A DNA stretch of 64,000 nucleotides from the NCBI GenBank assembly GCA_020137815.1, contig CM035353.1:1446959-1510958 (forward strand), given 5' to 3'. This stretch comes from Hormiphora californensis (taxonomy: Eukaryota > Ctenophora > Tentaculata > Cydippida > Pleurobrachiidae). The position numbers were made by a program, and so were the translations under genes. Positions 63,403-64,000 of the stretch are shown here, in pieces (position 1 is the stretch's first letter; every line of letters starts with the position of its first letter). Below the pieces are notes generated by a model. That model ran no database searches, had not been told where the DNA came from, and saw nothing but the letters and a program-made list of their open reading frames with translations.

Positions 63403-64000
63403 GTGGATATTAAGCTGCAATCACTCTCCCTTTAGCCATTTCTGGTCATCCTCTCGGGGCTTGGTCCCTGGAAATGGGATGGAAATATTAGCTCATGTCG
63501 TAAATATTTGGGTTTGTTTTGTTACATGGGATACACGGTCGCTTGTAGTGGGAAAACGCGGTAATGGACTGTCTGGCGCCGCGACCCATCTGAGCGCACT
63601 GTCGCGCGCTCAGATTAGGGTCTGGTGTCACAATATATCACGCTGCGTGAGTGATCTGGTGGGATCGTGATTTCACGCGCAAATAGTGAGCCGCGCTAAA
63701 AATCAGGCTGATTTTGCAACGCCGCGGCGCGTTTTCCTCAAAATATCGCATTTTCAAAATTTCAAAAATTTCGCCGGGCAACTTTTCGCGATTTTTTTGT
63801 CAAAAAAGTTTTCGCGACAAACTTTTTTGAGTTAATGGTAACGGACACTTTAAAAACACAAACCCCAAGTGAGGGTTTTGATATGGGTTTCTTGTCACAG
63901 AGACTCGCGATGCCAGTGTTTAATAATTCAAAATGGAGATGTGCAATTGCTTGTTATGTGTTTGATTTGATTCTTCTTCAGAAACCGGAACCACTTTCTG
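63403..64000. other. no gene recognised
   Basis: GC-skewed stretch with GCGCGC words (63590-63740) and an AACCCCAAGTGAGGGTTTTG (63861-63880) that echoes AACCCAAGTGAGGGCCTTTT at 14192-14211, so a dispersed repeat is likely. No exon seen. Confidence 0.5.

Overview
This is a window of nuclear DNA from an invertebrate animal. Coding sequence is broken by GT-AG introns, and the genes are eukaryotic or metazoan: eIF3e, RRS1, PTAR1-like, DDX19/Dbp5, an R-SNARE (VAMP), a polypeptide GalNAc-transferase with a ricin lectin tail, a Dispatched-like transporter, a rhodopsin-class GPCR and a fucolectin-like protein. I cannot place the phylum. Very long (CT/GA)n tracts, G/C homopolymers, minisatellites and many foldback elements crowd the non-coding DNA. 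Some coding exons carry frame breaks that could be assembly errors beside these tracts.

Layout. 1-2160: 5'-truncated Penelope-like retroelement (RT plus GIY-YIG) with a candidate hammerhead ribozyme downstream. 2259-3370: last five exons of eIF3e (+). 3622-5674 (-): unknown HEAT-like protein, head-to-head with PTAR1-like 5811-6815 (+). 7108-8980 (+): RRS1, whose central part is missing or broken. 9277-9822 (-): small secreted eight-Cys protein with a TATA box. 12411-29199 (+): DDX19, with a 72-aa single-pass membrane microprotein in intron 3 (15299-15623). Its 8.8-kb intron (19862-28649) holds a nested antisense GPCR (20334-22274) and a 3.5-kb Polinton-like element (23156-26651). That element has 570-bp terminal inverted repeats, a 6-bp target duplication and three small TATA-driven genes.

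30487-41301 (+): first half of a Dispatched-like gene in which most of the large intronic repeats sit at splice junctions. 43260-45657 (-): GalNAc-transferase, with a decayed partial copy of its last exon at 45890-46480. 46816-49921 (+): 3' part of a fucolectin-like protein with two lectin-like domains and a hydrophobic tail. 53154-55257 (-): VAMP/synaptobrevin, first exon not found. From 55.3 kb to the end I see no convincing gene; it is mostly foldback elements, including a 1.3-kb near-perfect palindrome (58773-60085).

Most genes are housekeeping or secretory/membrane functions that do not form one pathway. The best candidate for an undescribed system is the compact three-gene element at 23156-26651. 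The splice-junction-seeded tandem repeats of the Dispatched-like gene come second.
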